A program made the translations under genes and the position numbers. Below are positions 44,201 to 57,300 of a stretch of DNA of 64,000 bases, piece after piece. Below the pieces are notes generated by a model. That model saw nothing but the letters and a program-made list of their open reading frames with translations, had not been told where the DNA came from and did no database searches. The first letter of the stretch is position 1. Each line of letters begins with the position of its first letter. Location: positions 372,001 through 436,000 of the forward strand of contig CAJZBQ010000014.1 in assembly GCA_914767885.1 (NCBI GenBank), read 5' to 3'. This stretch comes from Blepharisma stoltei. Lineage: Eukaryota > Ciliophora > Heterotrichea > Heterotrichida > Blepharismidae.

Positions 44201-45785
44201 ATTCAACGATATTCCTTCCACTATTGAAGATATTAAGCTATTTTTAGAAATATTGCCTATAGACTGATATGAGGAGCTGCTCAATTTGATTTTACCTTTA
44301 AACCATGAAGCTATAGAAAACGTAAACCAATTACGCTCAATAGCCACATATTGGAAGTTGAAATACAGGCTCAATCTATGCACTCAACAAAATCTTCCAG
44401 AACTTATTAGAATTTACAAAACATCCTTGAGCATTGAATCAGATCCTAAAAAAGGCGAGCATCGGATTATAGATCCACTAGTAATAATTATCTCCAGAAT
44501 TCTTCAGCAGGCAGACACTTCTTTGGTATCAAGCATCGCTATTTTGGAGTTTGGATTATCTAAAAGTCCATTCAACTACTTTTTTAAGCTTGAATTAATA
44601 GACCTTTATAAAAAGGTTGGAGCTGCCAAGTCAATTGTTAACACTTACAATACTTTAGATATAAAATCAGTTCAGCATGAGTCATTAGGCCACTTAGCAT
44701 TTGAAGAAATGAACGATTGGAAATTTTTTTCAAATGAGTTTAGCGAGGAGTGTGTAAGCATGCTAAATTTCCATAGATACTCAATGATCGATATTGCGGA
44801 GTCCACCCAGCAGGCATATAGAAATCACACAATCGAACAGATCGTTGATTTTTACAGTTTCAGAAACAGAATAACAAATTCTCTCTATTTCCAGCTTATT
44901 AAATTAACAAATCTCATTTTGAAAATACAAAGTAGCATCAATGATCCTTGGAATACGCTCAAAAGTGGGGTCGGAATATTTGACGCATTTCTTGAAAGAG
45001 GCAATCTTATAGACAATTCTGATACAAAAGTGCTCAGCGAATACAAAATCTTGCACAGTATCGAAGAAAAAGGACAGCTTTTTGGCAGATGATCTAATTT
45101 TGACTATGTTGAAATTGAGCAAATGATATTAAAGTTTGCTTATAAGTTTCAAAATAATGAAGGAGCTAGTGCAGATGAAGAATTGCTTAAGCTGAAGTCT
45201 AAAGTAGAATCTCTAGCTCAAAGCCCCATTCTCAATGAGGGTTATACTTTTCTTTATTTATTGTCTGAAGCTGTTTCAAACATCAAAGCAGGCTTTGATC
45301 CGTTGAAGGAAAGCATCAGCAAGCTGATGGAATTCGTTAATCGATTTAAATCAGAAGGGTTTTTAAATTTTTCTTCACCAGAAGAGCTTAAAAAAACAGC
45401 CTTTATTATTGCTACTGTGGGATTCTTTTCAATTCTTCTTTTAAAATTAGGAAATTTAAGCTTGCCTAACAGTCCAGCAAAGAAAAAGAAAGGAAAATCA
45501 GAACCCCCTGCAAATGATCTAAAACTAATTTTTATGGAATTCGTAAATGAATTTGTGCAAATGATTTCAGATATCAAGCGAAATATTAGTGAATTTTTAA
45601 TTAATGAAGAGGCAGAAAAATCTCAAAATGAGACAGAAATCAAAAATAATTTGATTGATGAAATTGAAGGAATTTCTGTCTCAAGCACTTTTATGAAGAT
45701 AAAGGTAGAAAAAGCTGAAATCGTTAGGGCAATTATAAATGAAGCAGAAAAAGTAATCATCACTATTACCAATAGTTTTAAATAG
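41232..45785 (+). CDS. NAA25: NatB acetyltransferase auxiliary subunit
   Basis: 890 residues after removal of the 1881-bp IES (42002-43882). The N-terminus IERKIRQVYDLLDNKQFKKALKLVNSHIQKTPHPMLQAVKALVLQRSGEDEES matches NAA25/MDM20 (RPIYDLIDNGNNKMAIQQADKLLKKHKD...KALKA). TPR-like helices run through. FARP-type middle region includes ARELAELFSSMRELSKEMIIKTCYANLKYTRKEI. It should anchor NAA20 to the ribosome for N-terminal acetylation of Met-Asp/Glu/Asn/Gln starts. The IES join NWESY-IKYINFVVELAGELS is in frame. Three TGA tryptophans. Confidence 0.85.
42002..43882. other. Large foldback IES with eight internal tandem repeats
   Basis: 1881 bp. Inverted repeats of roughly 290 bp start TAGAACTTTCTCTTCAATAG at the left and end as their complement at the right. 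Between them lie eight direct repeats of about 155-165 bp, each containing CTGCCTTAGGGAGACGATGC, from about 42305 to 43560. Leaving one TA restores NAA25. Confidence 0.93.
42305..43560. repeat. Eight-copy tandem repeat inside the NAA25 IES
   Basis: The CCTTAGGGAGACG mark occurs near 42390, 42540, 42710, 42860, 43020, 43185, 43350 and 43510. Units differ by small indels and substitutions, so this is an old array. Confidence 0.9.
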
Positions 45786-47061
45786 AAAAACTTTAATTTA
45801 GGATTTTCATAATTTTTTGAATAATTTATCAGAGCAAATAGTATCGCTCTTGAAAAATGAAAATTAAGTTGACCTTTATAATAATTAAAAATTAAGCATG
45901 AGCTTAGAATCAAGTCAAAGTTTAATCAAAGTTTGATAAAGAATGATGGTAATAATGAACCGAAAGAATGGCAAAAGCATTGAAAGCTAAGCAAAAGGAC
46001 AGATTTTGGTAATTTAAGCAAATTAAAAACCTCAAATCGCAATTCTCGTTTATAATTTCTAAATTTCTGTAATTGTCAAAACTAAGAAGCCTATACAGCT
46101 TCAGCAAGTCTGCAACATACATAATTATTAAATATTTGCTCGCACATTTGAAGAATAGTCAAACTTTTTAAGAATTTTAATTATTTGGGATAAAAGAAGA
46201 AGTAAATCTATTGATTGTTAATCTTTTTACTTTAAAAGCTAGCTCATTTACTCAGAAATTATTTGAAGCTTTTGATAGTATTACTATAATAAGAATCATA
46301 TGCAAGATTAATAATGAAGAAGGAAATTATAATATTTAAATGAAAGCTCATTTAGAAGCACCATACACAAGGATTCCTCAATTAGGCTCTCTTTGACTGC
46401 TCAGTTCTTCTATCTAAAGAAGGATGCATTGAGCTAAATCTTCAATTTTTCAATAAAAGATTTTTAAGTTTTCTTAAAATTTTTATTTGCATTGCTTTTG
46501 CTTAGCTAGCTTTGAATTTGGATTTGCTATGCAATATGATTTCTGAACTGCTTAAACAGATCAGTTGTTTGCGATTATTCTTAGTTTTTCTTTAGAAAAA
46601 ACTCATCATTTTAACAAAATATATTTTGCAAAATATTAACTTTTCTCATTTTTATATATTTTACTATATTTAGGATTTTTTATTGCCTAAGTATTTTTAT
46701 TTGATTCTTAGTCAACCCGTAGGCCGTCATTACTGGCAATTTCGAGGTTTAATAAAATGGTGAAACTTTGAAGGTTAAACGAAAGAAGCGCACCTATGAT
46801 TAGAAAACTGAATAAATAGAGGTCTTAGCATATCGGTTTCTTACCAGAATTAAAGACTTACCTTAAGTTACAATTTAGGAAATTTTCCAAAAAATAAAGT
46901 TTTTAAATTTTTATGCGGCAGTTTAAAAGAAGCTAATAAGTTGTTTAATTAGGTTATTGCACAAAGATAATAAATCAAATTGCTTGAAATTATGTTAAGA
47001 TCCTAACTGTACAAAATTCCAATTCTTTCATTTCTTAAATTTAAGATTATCTTCAAACTTA
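45786..47061. other. Intergenic stretch
   Basis: AT-rich with dense stops; no gene supported between NAA25 and the HSF stop. Confidence 0.5.
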
Positions 47062-47826
47062 CTAGGTGTCAGTTTGCAGATAGATGCTGGTGTCATCATC
47101 ACTTTTATTTAGATTTCTTTCTTCGCCTGATTCGCTGGACCCAACGGATTTGCTATCCCTTTTAACTCCTGGATCTATGGCCATATTTGAAGCAGGACTT
47201 TCTCTATGGTCTTCGGAACTTGGGGTTTCTAGCTTGAGGAGGGAGTCCAAATCGTCTTCAGTAGTTCCCATCATGTTAGAAGTACTTAACAGCATCTTTT
47301 TAAAATTTCTAATCCTTACCTTTGACTCCTTAAGTTGGGTCAAAAGGTCAGAATTTAGTTCTCGAATGTTCTCGATCTTTTCTTCTAAAGTTTTGATGTG
47401 CTGTTCTGAGTTTTGATTGTCCGTATAGAGTTCATGCATTTTTTGCAGCAATGGTGTAAGCTCTGTTTTGTGCGGTTCGTTAGCTGAGGATTCAGAATTT
47501 TGGGAGAAATTCGATTTTCTCATGATCTCTTTAATTAGGTCCTTTCGACCTTGAATAAATAAAGGATGCTTAAATGTATGGGTATTCTCCTCAATCTTAT
47601 ACTTATGGAAGTCATACATATTCAGCTGACGAGTGAAGCTTGAAAAGTTCTTATGTTTGAAGTACAGAGGCAAAATCACCCTACTGAATTCTTCCGAATT
47701 CTTTATAGTAAATGCTTGCCCGTCCTTATTTCAGGAAACTATCTCTTGAATTTCATCATTTTTTAACATATCAAAGACCTTCTTTAAGAAGCTTGAAGGT
47801 TTTGAAAGCGTTCTCTTTCTTTTCAT
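47062..47826 (-). CDS. Heat shock transcription factor
   Basis: 254 residues. HSF DNA-binding domain from about residue 10 to 105: SSFLKKVFDML, IVSWNKDGQAFTI (Trp from TGA), FKHKNFSSFTRQLNMYDFHKY and FKHPLFIQGRKDLIKEIMRK, all canonical. A short coiled coil (HIKTLEEKIENIRELNSDLLTQLKESKVRIRNFKKML) would trimerise it. The C-terminus is acidic and Ser-rich. Small for an HSF and without an obvious second heptad repeat. Binds nGAAn heat-shock elements by family knowledge. Confidence 0.95.
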
Positions 47827-48936
47827 TTAACTTTTATATTTGGACTCATATTATCCAATTAAAGCTCAACACAAATTAAATTTTTTTTAAATTTCCTAAA
47901 TGCTCAGATCACTTTTCTTTGCATTTTGGTGCGCTCTTTATCGCGTTATCGTTTCTAAAAATATATATTTTATTTAAATAAGGATATATCACTTTAATAT
48001 TAAATTTAATGATAAATTTTATTATTAAAACCATGCCATTAAAATGTCAGCAAAGACGATATTTAGAAGATTGCAGTTTTAATTTCAGGTATAATTGTCC
48101 TTTGGCTTTAGTATTAGTAAAACAAAAATTGTGGGATGCTTAGCCATTCTTTGCTGTTCATAATTTCTAACTCCCCCCCTCCGTGAGTGAACAAAAAAAT
48201 TTTGTTCACTCACGGAGGGGGGTTAATTTTTTTTTTTTTAAAAAAATTTATATATAAATTTTTTTTTTTTCGAAATTTAAAAAAAATCTAATTTGCAAAA
48301 ATTGGAAAGCAAATATTAATTTTTTTTGTAAAAAAATTTTTGCTCACTCACGGAGGGTGGGTTTTTTGGCAAAAAATAGCGATTTTTCTAATGGTTTTGT
48401 TCACTCACGGAGGGGGGGAGTAAGAAAATAATTTAAAACATCGAAAAATCTAAAAGGTATAAATCAAAATTTAAATATTTAGACAAACTTAAAGCTTGAA
48501 GCAACTCTAAGCAGTTAAACTAGCGTTGTTTTTGTTAATGAAGGCTATAATTTTATAAAGTTAAAATTGATGTTAAATCATTATTGATTTCTGGACTTGA
48601 AGTAAACTTTAAAGCATTCCCAAAGTCATTACATAATAAGCTGATTTGAGAGATTCAATGATTTAGAAGTTTTTAATAAAATTTTTCAAAATGAATATGT
48701 ATTGCTTAATAAATTCTAAATCATCATTATTTTGAGCATCCGCTTATGAATCTAAAGCCCTTTATTTTAATGATACTTAGTTATAATTAATCGATTTTGA
48801 TGTTAAAACTATAATTTAAATTTTAAATTAATATTTTCAGTTTATACTTTCATAATTCTTTCTATCAGTACCTTTGATATTATTTATTATTAATCACCAT
48901 AGATTCTCTTAACTTCACATTCAGAAACTGGTATAA
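47827..48936. other. Divergent intergenic region with MITE M9
   Basis: Between HSF and the debranching enzyme. Only M9 (48171-48420) is recognised. Confidence 0.5.
48171..48420 (-). mobile_element. MITE M9, internally deleted
   Basis: 250 bp, TAA at 48168-48170 and 48421-48423. Both ends are canonical with the hairpin at the left. About 130 bp of the usual core is missing. Confidence 0.9.
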
Positions 48937-51900
48937 ATGGTGGAAGTCCTAATTTGCAGGCTAGACCGAAACACAGGACTTTTGCCAACTCCATCTGTCC
49001 CAAAGAACGTTTATAGAGTCTCCCAATCAACCCGAATTCAATTTCAGCTTGAGTCAGGATCTCCTATTATTACACCTACTACTTCTCTATTGATAGATCT
49101 TGATAAATACCAAGATCTTCACCCAAGACAAATTTCAGGAACGACCAATTCTTTTGGGCATTGGACTGCTGAAGTCGAATTTTCAAGCCCAGGTAATTTC
49201 AACTTTTGTCTTGAGTACACAAATAATTTAAACCAATCCATCAAGACTGAAATCAATTGAATTATAGTTGACCCAATCATCACTTTAGGAAGTGAAACGA
49301 TCCCATTTAATGGCTTATGCTTGCAGAGCTTGCTGAGCCGATGCTTAGGACCAATTTCTAATTGGTCAGAAATATTGAAGCATCAGCGTAGCCTGGGATT
49401 CAATATTTTCCACTTATGTCCTATTCAAGAGCTAGGAGGATCTCTAAGTCATTATAGTATAAGTGACCCTACACGGCTGAGTCCTGAACTATTCCCTGGG
49501 ATGGAAGACGAAGAAGAAAAATATGCTGCTCTTTGTAGTGTATTGGAATCTTTGGATAAGGAAAATGGAATTGGCTGTGTTGTTGATATTGTTTTAAACC
49601 ATTGTGCAAATGGGAGTCCTTTTATTGAAGAACACCCAGAAGCTGCTTACAACTTAACCAATTCTCCCTGAATGAGGGTTGCTTATGAGCTTGATAAAGC
49701 ACTGGTAAAGCTATCCAATGATATCAGCAGAAAAGCTTTAAGAGGATATATGAATGAAAACAAGGTGGAGACTGAAGAAGACTTGAAAAATATCATGAAG
49801 ATTCTCAAAGTTGACATCGTTCCAGGACTTTTATTATTCCAATATTTTCAAATTGATGTAGAAGATGCCTATCTTAAATTTATTGAAAATGAAAGCGAAG
49901 GATTTTTAAATGCAGACGACTACCGAAGAGAATATTATGAAAATTTGTCAAGCTTTATTGAAAATTATTCATTATTTGGAGAAGGAGAAGGGATTTTCTC
50001 CACAAAAGTTGACAACCAATTAGTATGAAAATACTGCAAAAGCCAGAACTGGAGCAATGAAGTAGCATTGGAAAAAGTCAAGCAAAGCTTGACTGAAGTA
50101 AACTCGAACTTATTAAGCCGCTATGAAAAACACTTGGAAGATATTTATGGAAATATTGAGAGCGAAATTAAGTTTAGGATTCTCCATCAAAAAAATAATG
50201 TGATCAAATGGAACAATCCTCTGATAAGAGAGTACTTTATGCAACTGCATAATGGAGAAGTTGTTCTTTTCAATGGGTGGATTATGGGATATGATAAAAT
50301 TCTTAAAGATTTCGCTGAAAAAGATGGATGGCATTATTTTAGGAGAAATGTCCATATATGGGGAGATTGCGTTAAACTTCGTTATGGAGCTTCCAGGGAA
50401 GACTGTCCTATACTATGGGACAGGATGGAAACGTATGTCACCTCAATGGCAAGAATATTCAAAGGAATTCGACTTGACAATGCCCATGGCACTCCAATAA
50501 ACGTCTCTGAATATATGCTGAACAAAGCTAGAGAAGTCAACCCAAATTTGCTTGTAATTGGCGAACTGTTTACAGGGAACGTAAGGATGGATACATACTT
50601 TGTAAATAGACTTGGGCTTAATGCATTAGTCAGAGAAGCTATGAATGCTCATAATCCTAGTCATTTCGGCAATTTGCTATATGAATATGGAGAAGGAGCA
50701 TTGTCTCCTGTTGGCAAAATTGAAGAATCTGAGCTTGAAAATAAAAGCTTGCTTGGAATTTCTCAATCAAAAGTGGGCCCTGTTAAACTAACTTCAAGTC
50801 CAGTATCAGTATTTTTATATGATTGTACACATGATAATGAGACTCCTGCACAAAAAAGAACCTTACAGGACTCCTTGCCTAATGCAGCTCTTGTCGCGAT
50901 GACTAATTGTGCATTGGCTTCTACTAGAGGATATGATGAGTATGTTCCAAAAACCCTTTCTGTAGCTAATGAACATAGAATATACAAGTTGCCTGGAAAT
51001 GAAGGAATTCAAGAGCCAAAAATCAAGATTGGAGAAGGAGATGGGATAAGTATCAGGATAGAAATCAGAGACAACCCAATTTTAGAAAATTGCACTTCAG
51101 TTGATATTAAAGGAGGCTGGGATGATTGGAAGAATCCAATTAGACTCTTGAAAATCGATCTCAATAGGTTTTCTGCAACTTTAATTTTTAGAAAGAGCGA
51201 CTTAGGGAAATCTTACCAATTTAAATTTATTATTGATGAGACAAATTGAATCTATGATCCTAAACAAAAATGTATTACTCTAGATGGGATTACAAATAAT
51301 GAAATCAATGTAGACCAAAGCCAATGCTATGCAACTTTTTACGAAAATATGTGGCCAGCAAGAGAAATTATTAATAAACTCCATACAAAACTATAGAATT
51401 TTCCCATAGATGGCGCTGTTTGCCCTTGATTTGCCCACTGAAAAATTTTTTTGGTTTGGCCAAACCATATGGTACTGGTCGAACCAAAAAATTTTCACAG
51501 TGGGCAAATCAAGGGCAAACTGCGCCATCTATAGGAAAATTTCTATAGCTAAAAAAGGATACTCAGAAATGTTTATTCAAAAGGAATCTGATTAGATTAG
51601 ATTAGATTAGATTAATTAGTTTTTAGCGGGTCACGGAGGTTTATTTCAGCCTCTACCCAGCGCTGCCAGCTTCAGGCTTGCGCCCTATGCACCGGCTCTG
51701 TTGCTCACTCCATTTTCTGTCGACGTCACCAAAAAATGGTGACGTCGCCATCTGACAGGGAGACTCACCCAGGTACTCCTTTGATCAGGGTCTAGTGACC
51801 CGGCGCCGTCCTTTCTGGAGAGGGGGAAAAGTAGCCTTCCGGAGTCTTCTTCAGGTCCCCAAGCTCCACTACAAGCTTCCTCACTTCCTTCTAGTCCTGA

Positions 51901-54285
51901 AGTGTGACTCCTGATTCTGCGGCTCTGGTCTTCTCGTCTTTGTGAAAGGCAAAAAACCTTGTCGTGGTGTCCCGACCAAGGTAAAAAACCCACCCTGGAC
52001 GCAATATCCAGGCCCCGTTTACTTCTTAACCCCGTAGTCCCTGAGGGTACAGGAGAAGGACGGGTCGGATGGCTCGCCATTTTAATTGTGTAAAGGAATC
52101 TGAAGAAGATGTGCATTTAATCATGAGGCAAAACCCTTCAAACTTAAAATCTTATGTTATTATTGGAAGATCTGCTTATTGGAACAACCCAAACTCTATT
52201 ACTTTGGGAGAAGTAAAATTACCTGGAATAATTGATAAAATCTGTTTATTGGCTTTCCAAAATCCCTCTAATAAAGAATATATCCCAGACCCGGTTCACA
52301 TAGACGGCTTAAAAGCTGTTCTTGAAGTTGAAAGCAATTATCTTCGTTTTTTCACTATAAATCGAAGAGAAAACGAAAAAATTGACTGTTTAAGTATGCA
52401 TAATGTCCCTCAAGGCTTTATTGCAATAATTAAAACTAAATTGCTGGATAATGATCCTATATCAAGACTCCATGAGATTTATAGAACTTTAAATGATTAT
52501 GAAAACTGCAAGGATATCCTTGAAGACTTATCATTGGAAGATGTAAATCATTTATTATGGCGATGCAACTCAGAAGAGCTCGCAATTTCCCATCATCAGC
52601 GCCAAGTGTATACTGTTGCAAAGTATAAGCCTTTAAACTTTGCTGGAATTGGAGGAATTGTAGGCGAATTGATGAATGTAAGAGAGCTTGATAATTTGGT
52701 ATATGACAACATACGAAGTGGTGATTGACTTATTGACTATTTTATTACAAGAACAAAAAGCTATCCACTTCCAGAAAAACTCGCAAACTTTCTGTGTGGA
52801 GGCTATGACTATATTAAAAAGCTTCCACACTCAATAAAGCCTCAGCATTTGATGAAATTCTCAAAGCTTCTATTTAGAAACGTGAAACTTCATACTTTGA
52901 AATCAATTTTAAATAGAAGCCCTCTAAGCTTTGAAAAGGATAGTTTGCTTGAAAAACTCTGCCTATCAATTTCTCAGTTCTGGGGATCAATTTCAAATGA
53001 CCCTCATAAATGTACTTTGGCTGCAGGTCTCCCGTTTTTAGCTTCAGAAGACAACAGAATCTTCGGAAGAGACACTTTAATCGCCCTAAAAGGACTATTT
53101 TTATGCACATCCATGTATAAGCAAGCAAAAGACATTCTGCTTTATTTTGCATCTCTAGTGAAGAATGGGCTGATTCCAAACATTGCTAATCAGTCAAGAA
53201 CGAGATATAACTCAAGAGACACAACTTGACTATTTTTGCAAAGAATTATTGATTATATAAGCATCGTTCCTGATGGAAAAACAATTCTTAATGAAGAAGT
53301 CCAATTAAAATATCCTTCAGCAAGCCAAACCCAAAAAATCCAAGAAATCATCCAATACATTTTACAAGCCCACGCATCTGGCATGTTTTTCATAGAAGAA
53401 GGGGCAGGACCTGAGCTTGATAGCCGAATGAAAGATGAAGGGTTTAACATTGAAATTAATTTAGACCCAAATACAGGCTTTATCTATGGAGGAAATCGAT
53501 GGAACTGTGGAACTTGGATGGACATTTTAGGGTCTTCAGATAAAGCTGATAATCGATTTACCCCTGCTTCTCCTCGTGATGGAGCTCCTATTGAATTGAC
53601 TGCTCTTCTTTATTCAGTCATTTCCTCACTGCTAAAATTAAATGAGCAGGGGATTTACCCGTACTCTGAAGTAAAGCTTTCTAAAGGAAAATCCTTAACT
53701 TTTGCAATATGGAAGAGAAATATTGAATATTCCTTTGAAAACTTTTATTACTCAAATGGCTTCTATAAGGACACTGTAAAAAGCCAAGTCCCTGAGCTTG
53801 AGACTCAAATTCGACCAAATGTGTGCATTGCGATGGCTTTTGCTCCAGAGCTATTTAATAAAGATCATGCTATTGAAGCTTTGGGCCAAATTGAAACAGA
53901 TTTACTACCTCTGCTAGGGAAAGGACAGCTTGGAATTAAGACTCTTAATGAAAGCGACCCGAGATATGCGCATTTTGTCGATTTTCATAATGATTCAAAT
54001 GAATTTAACATTGCCCATGGATTTAGTCTGCATAATGGGCCAGAGTGGTTGTGGCCATTTGGGTATTACTTGATAGCAGCTAAAACATTCAACTGCAAAA
54101 CCCCACTAGAAATAATACAAAGCTTAAAAGACCATAGAGATTATATAGAAAAATCCACATGGATGTCACTGCCAGCTTTTACAAATGATAGAGGGCATCA
54201 TTGTGCGTTTTCATGTGACGCCCAAGCTTCAAGTGTAGGGACTCTACTTGAAGTTTTCTATGAAATCAGAGAGCAGACTAATTAG
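48937..54285 (+). CDS. AGL: Glycogen debranching enzyme with inserted CBM-like domain
   Basis: 1560 residues after removing the IES 51394-51547 and R8 with one TSD. GH13 4-alpha-glucanotransferase half: CVVDIVLNHCANGSPFIEEHPEAAYNL, GIRLDNAHGTP near residue 511 (nucleophile Asp) and GELFTGN near 541 (acid/base Glu). Amylo-1,6-glucosidase half: IFGRDTLIALKGLF near 1154, NRWNCGTWMD near 1298 and HNGPEWLWPFGYYL. Between the halves, about residues 700-775 contain VDIKGGWDDWKNPIRL...YQFKFIIDETNWIYDP. That looks like a CBM48/CBM20 starch-binding fold not present in human AGL. Several tryptophans are TGA. Confidence 0.95.
51394..51547. other. Palindromic IES in AGL
   Basis: 154 bp, almost a full palindrome with arms of about 65 bp (GGCAAATCAAGGGCAAAC with GTTTGCCCTTGATTTGCC). 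Ends follow TA|TAG...CTA|TA. Leaving one TA gives LHTKL-AKKGYSEMF in frame. Confidence 0.92.
51592..52091 (-). mobile_element. Retroposon-like element R8
   Basis: 500 bp flanked by AAAGGAATCTGA at 51580-51591 and 52092-52103 (12 bp, no TA). On the minus strand it starts ATTAAAATGGCGAG and ends in about four TAATC units. Near the 3' end is a perfect hairpin, CGACGTCACC/GGTGACGTCG. A long open frame within is probably incidental. Confidence 0.92.
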
Positions 54286-54307
54286 AATAATTCTTTTAAC
54301 TCTTAAT

Positions 54308-57300
54308 ATGAAAATATTGCAGGCGGCTCAAGCTGTTATTCTAGCTATCCTCCTTTTTGCAAGTTATATTTCAGTATCAAAAATCTTTTTCCATTCTCAA
54401 CGCACTCATATTGAAGAAAAAGCACATCTATTACCAACAGATTTTACAGTATTTTCCACTTCGCTTTCGAATGATGAATACAAAAAGCAATTCGTTCCTC
54501 ATAATTTTTCAATAGATGACACAGATCTTATGAAAAGCATGACATCTCTAATTCCTGCCATTCCATCTTCGTTTGGATATACAGAAAAAGAGGCTAATAG
54601 TTTATTTCCTGCTTACCAATATCCAAGATGTGAAGATATTTATAATGATACAAATTATAAACTTAACTTCAACACAATTGGAAATTCATTTAGTCTTGAA
54701 TGTGAAGAAGGGACATATATTCTGGGACCGCCTTTTTACAACTACTTTACAAATCCAAAATATTCACAGCCATATTGAGAGATTCAGCAATACCAAAATT
54801 TCACACGGCCACTGTGAAATAACCATGAGTTTGCAATGGCAACTTGTAAGAAAAACTCAACTGATTTTGATATGTTTGCAATGAAACCTAAATTAAATTT
54901 GGCAGCTTATATAGAAACAAAGCAAAAAATCGATGATTTGCAGACAGCATCAGGCACAAATAAAAAACCTATTTTAATAGCTATGCTGACGCTAGACAGC
55001 TTTTCTAGGAGACATTTCTTCAGAAAACTGCCAAAAACAGTTGAATTGCTGAATAGATATGAAAACTCTAAGGATTGGAAAGTATTTGACTTTAAATTCC
55101 ATAATATAATAGGGGCAAGAACTTCTGATAATCAAGCAAACTATTGAGGCCTAGGGAAAAAAATCAAAGAAAATTCCAGTTTGAGTAGATTTGGAAAGCA
55201 TGCAATATGAAGAAAGCTAAAAGAGCTAGGATTTATGACACTCTTCGGCTATGAAGGGTGCCCATATGGTTTAGTAAGTTCAATTGGCAGTCAGCCAGAC
55301 GCAGACAGTGTTGTGCAGCCTTTTTACTGCGCAGCTCACAAGTTTACAAATTATTCTTCTCACAAAGGACATAAAAATTCCCAGAGATGCATTGGCCCCC
55401 ACATGTCTCACTGATATTTAATGGACTATTCCATCAATTTTGCCCATATTTATTTGCGGGCCAATTTATGAATTTACAATCATTTCACAGCTGCTCACGA
55501 GAGCACTGGACAGCATGCAAGCACATTAGATGAAGACTTAAGAAATTATATTCGAAATTTAACAGAAATTTTTAGCGAAAGCCATGAAGTCGTGATTTTA
55601 TTAGCAGGAGATCATGGGATGAGATATATTAATTACAAAAGTAATACAAATGCTACCCAAGAGCATAGACTTCCAGCCTTTTTCTTTATGTCGAGCAGAA
55701 AATATTTGGATTCAATTGAGAATTCATATGCTATATTGGAGCATAACACTTTTAGATTAACAACAAAACCTGATTTGAGAAGTTTAACGATTAAACTGGC
55801 AGAGCTTCAATATAATTTAACTCCCTTTAAGAATGGGCAATATTTTTTGTTCGCTCTTAAAATAGGGTTAAATTTTGTAAAAAAATAAAAATATTACTAA
55901 CTCCCCCCCCCCCCTCCGTGAGTGAACAAAAAAATTTTGTTCACTCACGGAGGGGGGTTAATTTTTTCTTTTTTTTAAAAAATTTATATATAAATTTTAT
56001 AAAAAATATTTTTTTTCGAAATTTAAAAAAATCCTAATTCGCAAAAATTGGAAAGCAAATATTAATTCAATTTGCAAAATTTATGTTTTTAAAAAGCAAT
56101 TCGTTTAAAAATAAACAGAATTAGCTCTAGATTTCATTATAATAATTATCATTTATATATCAATTTTTTTTTCCATAAAAAATTTTTCTATTAAAAAAAT
56201 TTTTGTTCACTCACGGAGGGTGGGTTTTTGGGCAAAAAATAGCGATTTTTCTAACTCCCCCCCCCCCCCCCTCCGTGAGCGAACAAAACCATTAGAAAAA
56301 TCGCCATTTTTTGACCAAAAACCCACCCTCCGTGAGTGAACAAAAATTTTTTTAATAGAAAAAATTTTAATGGAAAAAAATTTTGATATATAAGTGATAA
56401 TTAGTATAATGAAATCTAGAGCTAATTCTGTTTAATTTTAAACAAATTGCGTTTTAAAACATAAATTTTGCAAATTAAATTAATATTTGCTTCCCAATTT
56501 TTGCAAATTAGGATTTTTTTTAAATTTCGAAAAAAATATTTTTTATAAAATTTATATATAAATTTTTTTTAAAAAAAAAAAATTAACCCCCCTCCGTGAG
56601 CGAACAAAATTTTTTTGTTCGCTCACGGAGGGGGGGGGGGAGTAATGGTTTTGTTCACTCACGGAGGGGGGGGGAGTAAATTATATATATATAAAATGTT
56701 TTTTGGGTTTTAAAAAATCCCAACCTGTAAGTTGGGCTAATTTTATATATATAAAATTTATGCTTAAGAATATTATTATCTAAAATTTAAAAGACTCCGT
56801 TATAAAAGCTTTATTTGTAAAAACTTTATTTAAAAACATTTATATTTAAGCAATTTTTTGTTTGCTCTTAAAGGGGGCTTTTCCATTAAATTGACATTGC
56901 TCCAAAGGTTTGCTCGCTTTTAAGGGTCGAGTTAGAAAGCAAGCGCAGTCAAAATTATTATAATTTAATCACTGAAGAAATCCCAAATACAAGAACATGC
57001 AAAGATGCAAAAATTTCTCCATGATACTGCGGAAGCAACGTTATGAAACAGCTTGATTTAGCACAAGAAATAGATGAAGGATGAAATAAACTAATTCTTA
57101 GAGTAGTAACTGAGGCTTTGGATGAAATAAATTTGAGCACTTATGCCTCAAATAGCCACAGAAAAGGACTCTTATGCAAAAAGCTTTCTTTAGATAAACT
57201 GAAGTACGTGATTTATAGCAGAACTTTAAATGCGAATTTGCTGATGAAAGTACAATTTACAGTAATCGAAAGTGAGGGGGTTACTTTTGAGTTTTGGGCT

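Larger units (their letters stand above)
55820..56931 (-). mobile_element. MITE M10, outermost of a three-deep nest
   Basis: 1112 bp with TTA at 55817-55819 and 56932-56934. The left end ACTCCCTTTAAGAATGGGC and right end TGCTCGCTTTTAAGGGTCGAG carry a CTTTTAAG-type version of the terminal motif. Leaving one TTA joins LAELQYNL to ESKRSQNYYNL. Confidence 0.85.

Noticed and set aside
46720-46745. Match to the core of the NAA25 tandem repeat (complement of GCCAGTAATGA)
   Set aside because: About 12-15 bases with no extension on either side; could be chance.
51685-52116. A 143-codon minus-strand open frame
   Set aside because: It lies within retroposon R8 and runs across its 5' end; the composition is Arg/Ser/Gly rich with no domain. 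GC-rich DNA gives long chance frames.
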